Positions 1-11,510 are shown, counted from the first letter of the stretch. The stretch is 64,000 bases of DNA from Hoplostethus atlanticus (GCA_034670405.1 JAXDDX010000012.1:3529501-3593500); one strand, 5' to 3'. Notes: a model not told the origin generated them from the letters alone. Translations and numbers: made by a program.

Positions 1-1907
1 GTGTCCTTGCTCATATATGTGTGTGTGTGTGTGTGTGTTTGTGTTTTCCCAGCCAGTTTTAGAGGCTAATTCCCTTTTAAAGGAGATGCTCATTGGCCTG
101 TGTTAAAGCCCCAGTCATCAAATGGCCACATATCGATTCCCAGGAACCCTGATTTAACACACACACACACCCTGCAGTATGCATTTATGGGGTGTGTGTG
201 TGTGTGTGTGTGCATGTGTTTGTGTGTACACGCACTTTGGTCTTAAAGACAGATGAGATGGATCTCCCCCATACCGTCTGTCTCAATGTTTTTACAGCCG
301 GCGAAACAAGGCCCCCAGACTCACATTAACACTTTGATATATCACCGATACTCCCCTCCAACACGCCAGGGAGGGAAGGTGACAGCTACTGTGCCCCTGC
401 TGGCTGCTTTCATCCCTGAGCAAATCCCCACTCAATTTCCATCTCACTCTAAAAAGAAATAGCTTGACGTTTTTTGAATTTTAGTCATTATTGCTCACCA
501 GGCAGATGTCTCATTGTGTGGAAAAAGTTCCTGCAAATGTCCTCTAGCTGCCCGAAAGGCTTATTAGCATTGTTTCCATTTCTCGTTGTATGGCAGTGGC
601 AGGCTAATGAGTCATTTGAGTGACAAATGCTTACAAACCATTAGTGTTGGGGAAACTGTTGTGGATAGTTTTACCAGGTTACTTTCCAATGGAAGTTGAA
701 CTACAGCAAAGTTACCCCCAAAGAGAAATATAGTTTTGTTAACTAAAGTTACATAGAAAATGTAGTTACAAGATGAATGTCACATAAGGCAAAATGACCT
801 CACCTTCATACCACTGATCAGACAGACACTGAGCTGGATACAGTGTGAGTGTCTGGACCTTCACAGCTCAGGATGAAAGAAATAAAAGGTGGGGAAGGTC
901 AAAGGAGGTTGAATCAAGACATGAAACGCAGCAATACATATAAACAAAAAACAATTAAATAGAAGGATGAAAAAAATGCAATTCACTCCTTTACTTTATA
1001 GCCTTTATATTTACTTTATCGTAGTTAAAAAATAGTAAAACACTATGCAAATTTGAATTTTGTAGCTGGCGCACAATGTTGTTAAGCTACTAGTTTATTT
1101 ATACGCTACGAGCCATCTGCTGTAGTGCCAGCACACCAATGCTTTCATGACAATGGAACAAATGCCTTTAGACAAAACACTTAAACTTGTAAAATGTCTC
1201 TTTAACTACAGAGTGAATGGTGTGAATGTTCCCAGAATAAAGATCATTATATTCAATACATATAGCTGCAGCTACAATCAGTTTAGCACCGCATTACCCT
1301 TCCCTTACAATCTGCTGTTTTACCTTTATATTGAGTATAGAGGGGCCATTCAAACTCTATGACATTCAGATGTTATGCACTCTGCTTGGTGGTTACCTTG
1401 TTTGATCATTTTGTTGATTATCAATATCAATATCAATATCAATAGCTAACCCATTGACTTATTCACTAATGACAGCAGTGTTGTCATTGCTTGGAGCTTT
1501 ATTTTTCAATTAGTTTGTGTGGCTACAAATTTTGAAATATGTGATGTTTTTCTCTCTTTTTCCACTTCCATCCTCTCCTCTTTTGTATATTGGTCCTTGT
1601 TCTTAATCCTTGGCATGTGGCCAATATTTCTCCATCATACGGATTTCCTGACAACCTGTTCATCTTTGTCTGCCTTGCATCAATTCCCGTCATCCAATTC
1701 TCCTCTCCTCTCCTCTCCCCTCCTCTCCTCTCCTCTCCTCTCTCTCCCCTCCCCTCTCCTCTCCTCTCCCCTCCTCTCCTCTCCTCTCCTCTTCTCTCCC
1801 CTCCTCTCCTCTCCTCTCCTCTCCTCTCCTCTCCTCTGTAGACCTGACCCGGCCTGTCTATGACCAGGTCTTAAGTTATGTCCTCTGTCCCTACTTTCCC
1901 CCCGTAG
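1..1907 (+). other. ctnnd2: 3' part of an upstream ctnnd2 intron
   Basis: No coding exon of the delta-catenin frame is visible here. The stretch holds short (GT)n and (CA)n tracts (about 19-39, 157-170, 192-211) and an (ATCAAT)-type hexamer run at about 1413-1443. A moderately complex block at 541-660 contains an AP-1-like TGAGTCA. A long pyrimidine tract occupies 1696-1838. The final acceptor has a normal polypyrimidine tract (1881-1903) followed by GTAG at 1904-1907. A second AG at 1840-1841 directly follows the long pyrimidine tract and is discussed as an alternative acceptor. Confidence 0.75.
1696..1838 (+). repeat. CTCTC-type pyrimidine microsatellite
   Basis: This is about 140 bp of almost pure C/T, built from CTCTC/CCTCT pentamer variants. 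Homopyrimidine mirror tracts of this type can adopt triplex (H-DNA) structure. It ends in CTCTGTAG at 1834-1841, so it also forms an unusually long polypyrimidine tract in front of a possible acceptor. Confidence 0.9.
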
Positions 1908-2215
1908 CTCCCTCCTCCCCTGGTGTCGACTCCACCCCTTTGCAGCGCACAGGAAGTCACGGCACGGGGACAGGAAACTACAGCCGCGGGGGCGGGACCA
2001 ACAACTACGCCACGGTAGGGCCGGGCTACACCAGCGGAGGCGGCGGAGGGGGGGACGTGTATGGCTCAGACCCCTACGTGGCGGACCCGTACCGCACCCT
2101 GCAGTACTGCCCCTCGGTGGTGGAATCGCCCTACAGCAAGTCAGGACCGGCCCTACCGCCCGAAGGCAGCCCTGCAGCGCTCGCCATCCATCGACTCCAT
2201 CCAGAAAGATCCCAG
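1908..2215 (+). CDS. ctnnd2: ctnnd2 coding exon, linker before armadillo repeats; contains an apparent +1 frameshift
   Basis: The exon encodes the region of delta-catenin just before the armadillo domain. The first two bases finish an Ala codon, followed by [16 protein letters not shown], a Gly/Tyr-rich stretch, [20 protein letters not shown] and [10 protein letters not shown]. It ends in [11 protein letters not shown] plus the two bases AG, which the next exon completes to Arg. These are hallmark delta-catenin 2 sequences. Bounds are set by AG at 1906-1907 and GT at 2216-2217. The frame breaks near 2168-2174: upstream residues read in the frame with codons starting at 1910, but [13 protein letters not shown] reads one base later (CAG at 2175). 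Removing one C from the CCC at 2170-2172 would restore the family sequence, so I infer an assembly error or a real one-base insertion. The Gly-rich stretch (six Gly from a GGC/GGA/GGG run near 2036-2054) looks longer than in mammals, judged from memory. Confidence 0.88.
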
Positions 2216-2249
2216 GTAGGAGGATGGGAGGGGTGTGTTGGGAGGAGGA

Positions 2250-2271
2250 GGGGGGGGGGGGGGGGGGGGGG
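2250..2271 (+). repeat. 22-nt poly-G run near a donor site
   Basis: This is an uninterrupted run of 22 G, preceded by further GGG/GGAGG groups from 2219. It starts 35 nt into the intron and could form G-quadruplexes in the pre-mRNA. The length of such a run is often unreliable in assemblies. Confidence 0.85.
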
Positions 2272-2407
2272 TGCATTCATTGACAGCATTTTCTGTGTTT
2301 TCACAATGTAAACTGTGGAAGAGTTATCTTATGGGTAGAAGAGTGGGGGTTAGTGTGTGTATGTGAGTGTATGACTTTGAAGGTGGGCCACTGTCAGTTG
2401 AGAGCAT

Positions 2408-2422
2408 ACACACACACACACA

Positions 2423-2455
<33 letters not shown>

Positions 2456-2611
2456 ATCACGCACAAACTTGGACTAGCCATAGGCTTAATTATATGTGTG
2501 TGTATGTACATGTTGGTGTGTGAGGAGAGTTATTAAGTTTCACCATGGTACGAGTACATCCATATCATATAGCTAAATACACTGAACAGAAAATCAAAGA
2601 CCGCAACCCCC

Positions 2612-2657
<46 letters not shown>

Positions 2658-2772
2658 CATGCATACACACAAAATCACAATTTCAATGGTCATAGCCAAA
2701 CCCTCCAGGTGAGTCCTCTGAGACTCTTTGACTTGTGCAACTCCAAGCACTTATTGTCACTGCCTATCTATC

Positions 2773-2813
<41 letters not shown>

Positions 2814-2916
2814 CAGTGAGGTTTGTTCTGTTGGGAAGTACCATTCACTGACCAAAGTATTTACTCTTGACCTCTCCTTCGATAATATTGATGTGAAGCA
2901 CATCTGAGGCAGCGCA

Positions 2917-2956
<40 letters not shown>
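2408..2956. repeat. cluster of four (CA)n microsatellites
   Basis: (CA)n tracts lie at about 2408-2451, 2616-2654, 2775-2810 and 2920-2956, separated by unrelated unique sequence. The apparent Cys-Val and Thr-His proteins here are translations of the repeat. Confidence 0.9.
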
Positions 2957-2959
<3 letters not shown>

Positions 2960-3894
2960 GGAGCTGCTATTAAGAAGTCTATCCATGTGTCCTTTTCATG
3001 TGTAATGTCTGTATTTCTGCCATGGCTACACCTATACACACATACACATAGAGACTTGTAGGTAAAGCTACAGTGCAGCAGAAGTGTGCAGGTAAAATTA
3101 GAGATTTCTGCAACCCTCTGCTAACCCTCAAATCCGTGAACAAACTACAATACAGCCACAAACTAGAGCCAGACACTTTATGGTAGGTTACAGATCTGCT
3201 TTTGGAGCATGGTTGTCAGTTTGAAAATGTACATCCATTTTTTAATTGAACATGCAGTCTATGTGGATTGTCATTCATTTTATGATTTTTCACACGTGAG
3301 TCAATAAACCAGAAAACAAACCCGATATCAACTTTATTTGTGGCTGGTCAGCTATCAAGAGTTCAACCTGGGTGAACACGGACACTTCCATCTGATACGA
3401 TGCGCTGCTAGCAGCCCAGCAGCTTTCATCGATTTCAAAGGAGACATTTCCTCCATGGCTGATAGCTGATGTCAATGCCTGATGCCCAACAGCCGTAGTG
3501 GAGCTCAGGGCTGAGGTGATGCGCAGTGTATCATCATCATTTTGTGAACCCACAATTCAATATACAATTGTAGCTGTACAATTGTAGTATGTTTAAAGGC
3601 AAATCCTCAAATACAGGATATAGTGTTACATGCCAGTTGCGTTAAGCTCGTTTCCACTTTTCCTTAGTGCCATGCTGTGTGGAAAGAGTCCTGCTGGGCT
3701 GTGATCACTTCCATCCTCTTGTCTCTGCAATTAACCAAAGCTCACTCCTCCCTCTTCATTTATATATATTTCACAGGACTCTTGATGTATAATTCCTTTA
3801 ATTACTGCAAGTGTGGGAGCAGGCAGCAGAGAGAGAGAGGAGGAGGACAAGAAAGGAGGGTGTATTCCAGCTGTGAGATGGTGATTCAAAAAAT

Positions 3895-4105
3895 GACTGG
3901 TGTCACAGCTACGGTGCCCCCCAACACTGCCGAAGTGCCCTTGAGCAAGGCACTTAACCCCAAAACTGCTCCAGGCACGCCGTTCAAATGCCTGCGCTCT
4001 GCCCCCTGACCTTATCACTGTGGTGTGTATATCTAGTCAGGGGTGTTGCAGAAAAAGAATTTCGCTGCATGTATGTGACGATTAAAGTTCATTCATTTCT
4101 GGGAA
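3895..4105 (+). mobile_element. V-domain SINE with a Rex1-like 3' tail
   Basis: A V-domain core (GCCGAAGTGCCCTTGAGCAA, near 3929-3950) is followed by a GC-rich segment. The tail, ATTTCGCTGCA then TGTATGTGACGATTAAAGTTC (about 4055-4092), matches the 3' end of the Rex1 LINE at 59392-60640 in this window (ATTTCACTGCA ... TGTATGTGACAAATAAAGTTC on its strand). A SINE that shares its tail with a LINE is normally mobilised by that LINE's reverse transcriptase. The tRNA head is not clear. The core is established from the SINE family; the partnership is inferred. Confidence 0.65.
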
Positions 4106-5811
4106 ATGCAGTGCAAAAACACTGGTGTCCACTTAGCACCAATGATGAAAGATACCTTAAAAATACCAAAATATGTGATGGGTTCTGTGTTTGTGAAAGA
4201 AACAGAAATTACATGCAAACAGAGAGCTACTGGACAGAGTGGTAAAGGGAGTGAGAAGAAAGATAGAGTAGAAGGTGAGGAGAGAAAGAAAGTGACAGAT
4301 GGAGAGATACGTCAGAGAGGTAGAAGACAAGGAAGTCTTTTTATCCAACCTTCACAGTTTCTCACACACTCCTATTTCCACCCTCTCTCTCTCTCTAGCT
4401 GTCTCTCACACTCCCTCTCTCTCCCTCTCGCTTTCATTCCCTGTCTCACTTTTCTCTCCCGGTCTCTCTCTCGTCCCATGTCACTTCTCCCTCCTCCCCC
4501 TTCAAGATCTGACCTTGTAATTATAAACAGATATGAATTATTTATGTTTGGGTTGATTGCAATAAAAAGCAGCTGACATAATTTGCTGTTGTCATGTCAA
4601 AACCTCGTAACTCCATTTTGGCGACTCATGTTTTCACTCCAAGGATTACATGGTTCTCTATAGGTTTCAGAATGGTACCATCATTGGGCTTATAAAACCC
4701 TGTCAAACCCCATTGGATAAAAGAAATACATGGTGGTCAAGCTGAAAACAAGCCTGCTTATCTTAGCTCCTGAAAAGTTTACATGTTGGAGATACAAGGT
4801 TTTCATCCCACAGCGGCGGTATGTTAGATTGTGAAGACACAACAAACTTAAAAGGCTTAACCAAAGCATTATATTGATTTTACAAGACGAAATTTCCGGA
4901 GGTTTCCACAGTATTCGAGAAGCTGCCACTGTTCATTTGACTCCATATAGGAATACAGAGAGGAAGGAGGAAAGAGCGAGGGAAAAATAGACGAAGACAG
5001 AGAAACACGCTCATCCAGACTCACGCCAATTTACCACAGCGTGTTTACTTACAAGAAAGTATTTGTCCAGCAGAGATCAATCGTTTAAAGTTTTTCAATT
5101 CTTCACATAAATGTGCGCCTGTTTACAGTGAGCCCCGTGAACACAGGGCCAGCAAGACATCTTGTTTTGCATCCATGCTCAAACTTTGGATCAGCATCAT
5201 GAGATTAAAATCCAGACTGTTAAAGAAACTCAGCTCTTTTGTACGTGGTTCCAACATCTTGAGAGCACTTGTTTGGTGTTTAAAGTCCCTTGCAGAGTTC
5301 AATAAAACCTTATTTAATTAAAAGTTCCAAAGTTATATTTTTAGACTTCAGCTCTAGTAGCTGGCGCTTGATGGTCTGAGGCTGGTTTTATAACTCAGCG
5401 TGTTGTTTACTTTACTAATTTAGGCCAACCTTGTACTCCGTGCTGCCTCAGAGTCATTTAGAACCACATGTAGCTGAGTTATCCACCGCTGAATCCTCCC
5501 AGAGATACAGTGAAGTGCAGAAAACCTGGAAAGAGAATATGGTATTGACTGCATTTTCCTGGCAACAGTACGTTTTCATATCCCAAATATCCCTGTATAT
5601 ACATATGAACAAACAGATTATTCTGTGTAGTGTAACTGTGGGACTCAGACAGACCACAAAACCAAAAGTAAACAGGATGAAGTGCTTACATGCCTCTTTA
5701 TCCTGGCAAATATCAGCATATCCCCACTATAATTTCTGGATTATGGTTTTACTAAAATCTGGTTGGATGAGGACATGGCATATGCTAAGATAACAGGATT
5801 CTGTTGATGTT

Positions 5812-5885
5812 TTTACGACTGAAAGCTATGGACAGTAGAGTACATTAGAGGTTTTCTTATACTGTCCATAGCTTTCAGTCGTAAA
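5812..5885. repeat. perfect inverted repeat, 26-bp arms, 22-nt loop
   Basis: The left arm 5812-5837 (TTTACGACTGAAAGCTATGG...) is exactly complementary to the right arm 5860-5885. The loop is 5838-5859. The RNA of either strand would fold into a long perfect stem. No transposon TIR or target duplication was recognised. Confidence 0.93.
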
Positions 5886-6575
5886 CTTGTTTGTTTATTT
5901 CTGGACACTTGGGGGGGGCGGCCTATAAGATCGAATTCCTAACTCACTGACTCACTGACTCACTGAATGACTCTACATGTCTCATTGTCACAATGAATAA
6001 GAGGATCCCAATGAAGAAGAGCGTCCCACACTAACCAGGCACAGGAAGGTTAATGTGACCAATTATTTTATATTTTTCTGAAACTCTAAAAGTATCAATA
6101 AATACATGCACAATGTTTTTTCAGTAATTGTCGTGTGTTACAATAACATTGCGCTGGTGAAGCAGTTTTATATTTATAGAAGGCTATTTATAAAGTTTGA
6201 CTTTGCCCATTTCACTAAAGAAGAAAGTAATCATATAAAAAATAAATCAACCAATAAACACTAGTCATCTTCAAGGTACCAGTCCAGGGACTAGCTAGTC
6301 TTGTTTTGGTCTTTAAATTGAGCATTAAAGGTCTTAAAAAGTCTTAAATTTGGCTATCAGAAACCTTCTGATATCCTGGGTTTCAATATTATCTGTTACT
6401 CAACTTAATATCATTCAATCTGTGTTACATTTCTCTCTGCTGTGAGGTTAAATGGCCTCCTACTCAATCCTCACTCTCTCCCTCTTGCAGTAATTGGATC
6501 TAGCTGAGCTAACATGAAGTGCTAAATGAGTTAGCAGCCATTAGAGACAAGGAACACTCTGACCGAGGGCACAGG

Positions 6576-6619
<44 letters not shown>

Positions 6620-6690
6620 CATATGTGTTTTTTAATAATTGATGGTACAGTACATTCTATACTCAGCTTGTGTGTGCTACTGTATGTGCA

Positions 6691-6735
<45 letters not shown>
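6576..6735. repeat. two (GT)n microsatellites
   Basis: GT tracts lie at about 6576-6617 and 6695-6735, with about 75 bp of mixed sequence between them. Confidence 0.9.
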
Positions 6736-6737
<2 letters not shown>

Positions 6738-6789
6738 CACCCACTAACAGAATTAGGGGCCATTATACAGGTAGAGGAGTGAGCGAGAG

Positions 6790-7640
6790 AGAGCAGAGGT
6801 GAGGAGGTGAGGACAGCGACACTAAGAGAAAACTCAATAACCACTAATGGATGAGAGTGGAGAGAGGAGAGGAGGAAGGAAGGGGGAGGGGAAGATGCAG
6901 GGAGGCAGATGAAGAGAATAGAGGAGGAAAGGAAGGAAGGAGGTAGATGAAGAGGCGAGGAAGGGAATTTGGTAAACAGGAGAGAGGGACGGCAGTAGAT
7001 GAAGATCAAGGTGGAGGGAGGTGGATGGAGCAGGGAGGGGCCAGGTGGTGAATAGGTAGAGAAGGAGATAGGAAGAAGGGAGGTAGATAAAGGAGAGTGG
7101 TAAATCACCTTTTACGTGATTTATTTTTGTGCATCATTGCATGTTTGTTTTCTTGATGCTGCTCCCTTGAAAAAAAAAAAAAGATTGTTAGTCTCAATGG
7201 GGCTACCTGCTTAAACAGAAGAACAATAAAAAGAAGAACGATGATGAAAAGAAGAGGGATAGACAGAGACCTACAGAGGACACAAAGGAAGGAGAGAGGA
7301 AGATGAGAGTCGGAAATGGCACGGGGAAAGGGGGGGAGGGGAGGTGAGGCAAAAACCAACGTTGAAAGAAAAAGGAACAAAAGGAAGGAGGGAGATATTT
7401 GTTTAGGGAATAAGGGAGACATACCTTGGAGAATGGAGGGAGAAGAAAGGAGGGAGGGAATGATGCGAGGCACAGTGGTAAATGAGGAGGGTAAAAAAAA
7501 GAAAGGAGGAAGGGAGGAGGGTGAAAACAATTGTGAAGGAGGGATTAAGGGAGAGAAATTCACAGTGTTGAAGAAAGGAAAAGCGAGAAAAAGAAGAGAG
7601 AAAAAGTTGTACCAGCTTGATGGAAACATGAGAGAACTAT
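6790..7640 (+). repeat. purine-rich (GA/GGA) region
   Basis: On the + strand, about 6790-7100 and 7230-7610 are dominated by GAGG, GGAAGG and AGAGA variants, interrupted by an AT-richer piece around 7110-7220 with a short A run. The long Ser/Pro/Phe-rich or Lys/Glu/Gly-rich open frames on either strand are explained by this composition. Confidence 0.85.
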
Positions 7641-7904
7641 ACTGCAGTATTGTTTCAGCTGCTTGATTCATCTCATCAAACACTTAATCAGCCTGAAAAG
7701 TAGAGCAAGCACTTTGAAGATGAGATCAATCAAATGCTGCTCATTTACTTTTCTCCACAAGTCCAAAATGCATCCAGCTAGTAATAAACGATTAATGTTG
7801 TTTTTGACGTGAAATGTTTACATTATTTTGTAATGATGACTAGATTGATTGCTTTCCATTTTTAGCATTTTTAGTCTTTTAGATTGAGCATAGATTGTGT
7901 TTTA

Positions 7905-8000
7905 CAAGTTAAATGTTAGCCTTTAGCTGATGCTTTTATCCAACGTACACTGAGAACAACAGCAGAATAAGCGGTTTACAAGCAACCAGTACTCATGACA
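7905..8000 (-). mobile_element. decayed L2-like 3' end
   Basis: TTTAGCTGATGCTTTTATCCAA near 7922-7943 resembles the L2-type tail seen intact at 19120-19142 (TTTAGCAGACGCTTTTATCCAA). This is probably an old fragment; no coding part is visible. Confidence 0.45.
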
Positions 8001-8744
8001 ACAAAGGTTAACGCCACATCACTGCAACAACAAATGGAACAAATATTCCTGTGACATGTATTGTATATATAAAGGTAAACAATATGGGTGGAAATAAGAA
8101 ACAGGCAGATGATGCCAGGTTTTTTTTGTTTCATTATTTGTTGGATACAATAGAGCTGCCAACGTGAAATTGCTATTTACAGTATCTTGATGTGATGTGA
8201 TCTGGGATGACATGTCATTGTCACCGCTCGCTATTTATTGTCAGTGTGAGTTGGCTCACTGCCCAAACGCATCTCGCTATTTATGGAAAATGTGCAACGG
8301 TCAGCGGTGGCTCAGTGTGTGTGCGTGTGTGTGTGTGTGCGTGTGTGTGTGACAGTTCTGACATTCATATATGAGAGCATCGGGCTTATGCAGTGCATTC
8401 CCATATGTCACACAAACTAGAGGACAACAGCATGTCATGTGTTGTGTGTGTGTGAGTGTGAGTGTGTGTGTGAGAGAGAGAGGGAGAGAGAGAGGGAAAG
8501 AGACAGTGTTGGAGAGAGAGACATCTTATAATTTTCTTATATATTATTATTATTATATTTACTGGTTTTCAGTGGAGAGTGTGTATGTTTATGTGCACAC
8601 GTGTGTGAGAGTTAAAGAGAGAGAGTACAGTATATTCCCTTCTTGCACTCATTCTCTCTGTTTTTCTAAGTGCAATGCTTTGTGTGTTGGATACATATGG
8701 TTTATGTATGACCCTGCTTTACATGGAAATTGAGGTGCTGGCAG

Positions 8745-8747
<3 letters not shown>

Positions 8748-8786
<39 letters not shown>
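8748..8786. repeat. (GT)n microsatellite
   Basis: This is a pure GT tract of about 39 bp. Shorter GT-rich tracts lie at 8318-8351 and 8442-8472. Confidence 0.88.
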
Positions 8787-8787
<1 letters not shown>

Positions 8788-9779
8788 ATGGAAGGTCCTG
8801 ACCAAAGGATTGCATTCAAATATGAGATACAATACCCACTCATGTGAAAGTAAGACCCACTCACATCAACAGTGCCCATTTTACCACTCCATACCCTTGA
8901 GGATTTCTATCGTGTGAACTGGAAACGCACATTGTTTCCTAATGTAGCAAACGGCTGCGTGTATAAGACGGTAGCCAGGTCCCTGTATAGTTATTGTAGT
9001 TGCCACCATTTTTCATTCATTCATTCTCTAGCCAGTTCATGAAAGCTTTTACATTTGCGGTTCTAAACGGATGGTGTCAGGTAGGTCTTTCCCAGGAAAA
9101 ATCCTCCGGTACACAAGACATGATTTGTTTTCCAGCAGCAGCAACGACGGTTCATTTGGGATAGATAGAAGAACTGTGCAGTTAGCATGAGCAGCGATAG
9201 CCACCATGGCTGGACAGACAGAGAAAAGAGCGCCACCGACAGAAACTCAAACTTCATCGAGAGACCGCCGTTCAGTGACGAAGCAAACTTGATTGTCTTT
9301 TTAAAAGTTGAATATCAGGTAGGCGGTTTTCCAGTATCATGGGGTAGTTAATTGAAGACAGATGAAGGAGGATTAGTGTGGGCTTTCAGGTCTTGTTTAA
9401 TCAGGGAGTCAAAGGGACCCGGTTAGTGATCTTAACATAGATCATCATTTTTAATATGAGAGCCTTCATAAATTCCAGTTAAGTCCGGTAGTACTACAAC
9501 TAAGACCTGAAGATGAAGAGCCATAAGTTTGTAATCACGTGTCTTCACTGATAATCATCTGGAGAGTGAATGCTCTACATACGCAACACTCAAAATATAA
9601 ATGAAAGATACTAAATAAGGAAGAGAGGTGAAACACTTCTGTTGAACCTCACCATGACCAACAGCTTGACAGAGAGAGGGCGGGTTAGAAAGGGAGAGAG
9701 CCCTCGCTGCATCCATCATCCATCCATCCATCCATCCATGCATCCCTTTCTGTCCTCTGTTGTTATTATGCTGCGTTCC

Positions 9780-9918
9780 ACTTCAGAAATGGAAAGAGAG
9801 AGAGAGAGAGAGGGAAGAGGGAGACGGTGTAGCGATGAGAGAAAGAGGATGATAAAGAGAGAAAAGAGAATGGGTTAGTAACCAAGTGACTCAGGGAGAG
9901 AGTGTGAGAAAGACAGAG

Positions 9919-9955
<37 letters not shown>
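9780..9955 (+). repeat. (GA)n microsatellites
   Basis: GA repeats lie at about 9796-9811 and 9926-9955 within a purine-rich context. A (CATC)n run precedes them at about 9714-9742. Confidence 0.85.
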
Positions 9956-9959
<4 letters not shown>

Positions 9960-10176
9960 AAGGAAGGGGTGAGAGGCACAGTCACAGGGTGAGTGAGGGA
10001 TTTAAAGAAAGAAAAAGGGAGGATGAGAGAGATAGAGGAGAGAGGACACACTCTGTTGGCTCTCAGCATGGCCCAGGGGTAATTTCCTCTCCACATGAGA
10101 AATGCATGCTGGGATATGGAATCACCTCCAAGGGAGGGTAATGATGCATTGCCAGAACCTTGGCCCTGAGGCACAG

Positions 10177-10178
<2 letters not shown>

Positions 10179-10216
<38 letters not shown>

Positions 10217-10673
10217 ATGTGCATGTGCATGCTTGTGCACTGGCCATCATCCTTTCCTGTTCTAGGTAAATTGCCCATTGTAGTTATTTTCCCTTTCTGA
10301 GTTGGCCTATCTGTGTGTGTCTGTGTGTGTGTGTGTGTGTGTGTGACCTTGGGATGATGAGAAGCCTGTGCGTTTGCTATCTTCTCCGCTACGGTGGGTC
10401 GGAGCTTCACCCTGAGTATGAGACCTTGAAGACAGACAGAAAGAGAAACCGACATACAAACAAATGAGAATTATATAGCTATCGCATGCACGGACACACG
10501 CATGTGCATGTGCATGTACACGTGCGCACGCACACACACAAAGAGATAGACACATTCTATGACTTGCTTGATGGTCTTTGTTTTGTTTCGGACAGGCAAC
10601 AGCAAATCAGATCAGAAACCAAAGACTTTCTGTGTTCACTGTTTCAGTGGTTGAAGGACATTTTCTCATTTGC

Positions 10674-10719
<46 letters not shown>
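10179..10719. repeat. three (GT)n microsatellites
   Basis: GT tracts lie at about 10179-10215, 10315-10344 and 10676-10719. Two further (CA)n tracts follow at 10861-10876 and 10895-10930. Confidence 0.88.
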
Positions 10720-10720
<1 letters not shown>

Positions 10721-10892
10721 CTATGCATGTGCCTGAGCCTGTGTGTGTATGCTGTTGGTAATGAATCTGTCATGTTGTTTGGATCAAATCATCACATTAC
10801 TGTTTTATGGTGATTACTGCCACTAACATTCGTTCGATTAACATCCATCAAACCTGGTAAACACACACACACACACTCACAAACAAGCCCGA

Positions 10893-10932
<40 letters not shown>

Positions 10933-11034
10933 AGCACTGAATCTATAACATGGACAGAAAGGTTAATATATGATGTGTCAGCTACTACTTCACACTCAAA
11001 CACATGCATGCATATGTTGTGCATGCCAATAGAT

Positions 11035-11036
<2 letters not shown>

Positions 11037-11084
<48 letters not shown>

Positions 11085-11510
11085 TCTCCTTCTCTCTCTC
11101 TGTGTCTCTCATTCTCACTGTCTCTGTGCCTTTCCCTCTTTCTGTTTTCCTCTTTCTTTCTGTCTTTCACTACTGCACTACCTCTCTCTCTCTTGACATT
11201 GGAAGCATTTGGGAGGGATTATGGGAAAATGTCAGCCCAGCAGAATTGTATATTTTTCCCTCTCCTCTCCTCTCCTCTCCTCTCCTCCTTTCTTCTTTTC
11301 TCTTCTTTCCTCTCCTCCCCTTTCCTTTCCTCTCCTCTCTCCTCCTTTCTTCTTTTCTCTTCTTTCCTCTCCTCTCCTCTCTCCTCCTTTCTTCTTTTCT
11401 CTTCTTTTCTTTCCTCTCCTCTCTTCTCCTTTCCTCTCCTCTCCTCTCTCCTCCTTTCTTCTTTTCTCTTCTTTTCTCTCCTCTCCTCTCCTCTCCTCTC
11501 CTCTGTCCTC
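11037..11510 (+). repeat. (CT)n tract and long CTCTC/TTCTTTTC pyrimidine block
   Basis: (CT)n lies at 11037-11078. A 250-bp homopyrimidine block at about 11258-11504 contains a higher-order repeat in which CTCTCCTCCTTTCTTCTTTT recurs about every 50-60 bp (near 11337, 11382 and 11447). The open frames on both strands are composition artefacts. Confidence 0.9.

Noticed and set aside
1680-2276. Minus-strand open frame of 198 codons
   Set aside because: It is the complement of a pyrimidine microsatellite plus the antisense of a ctnnd2 exon and a G run; composition explains its length.
7105-7683. Minus-strand 192-codon Ser/Pro/Phe/Leu-rich frame
   Set aside because: Antisense of a purine-rich tract; no domain or splice structure recognised.
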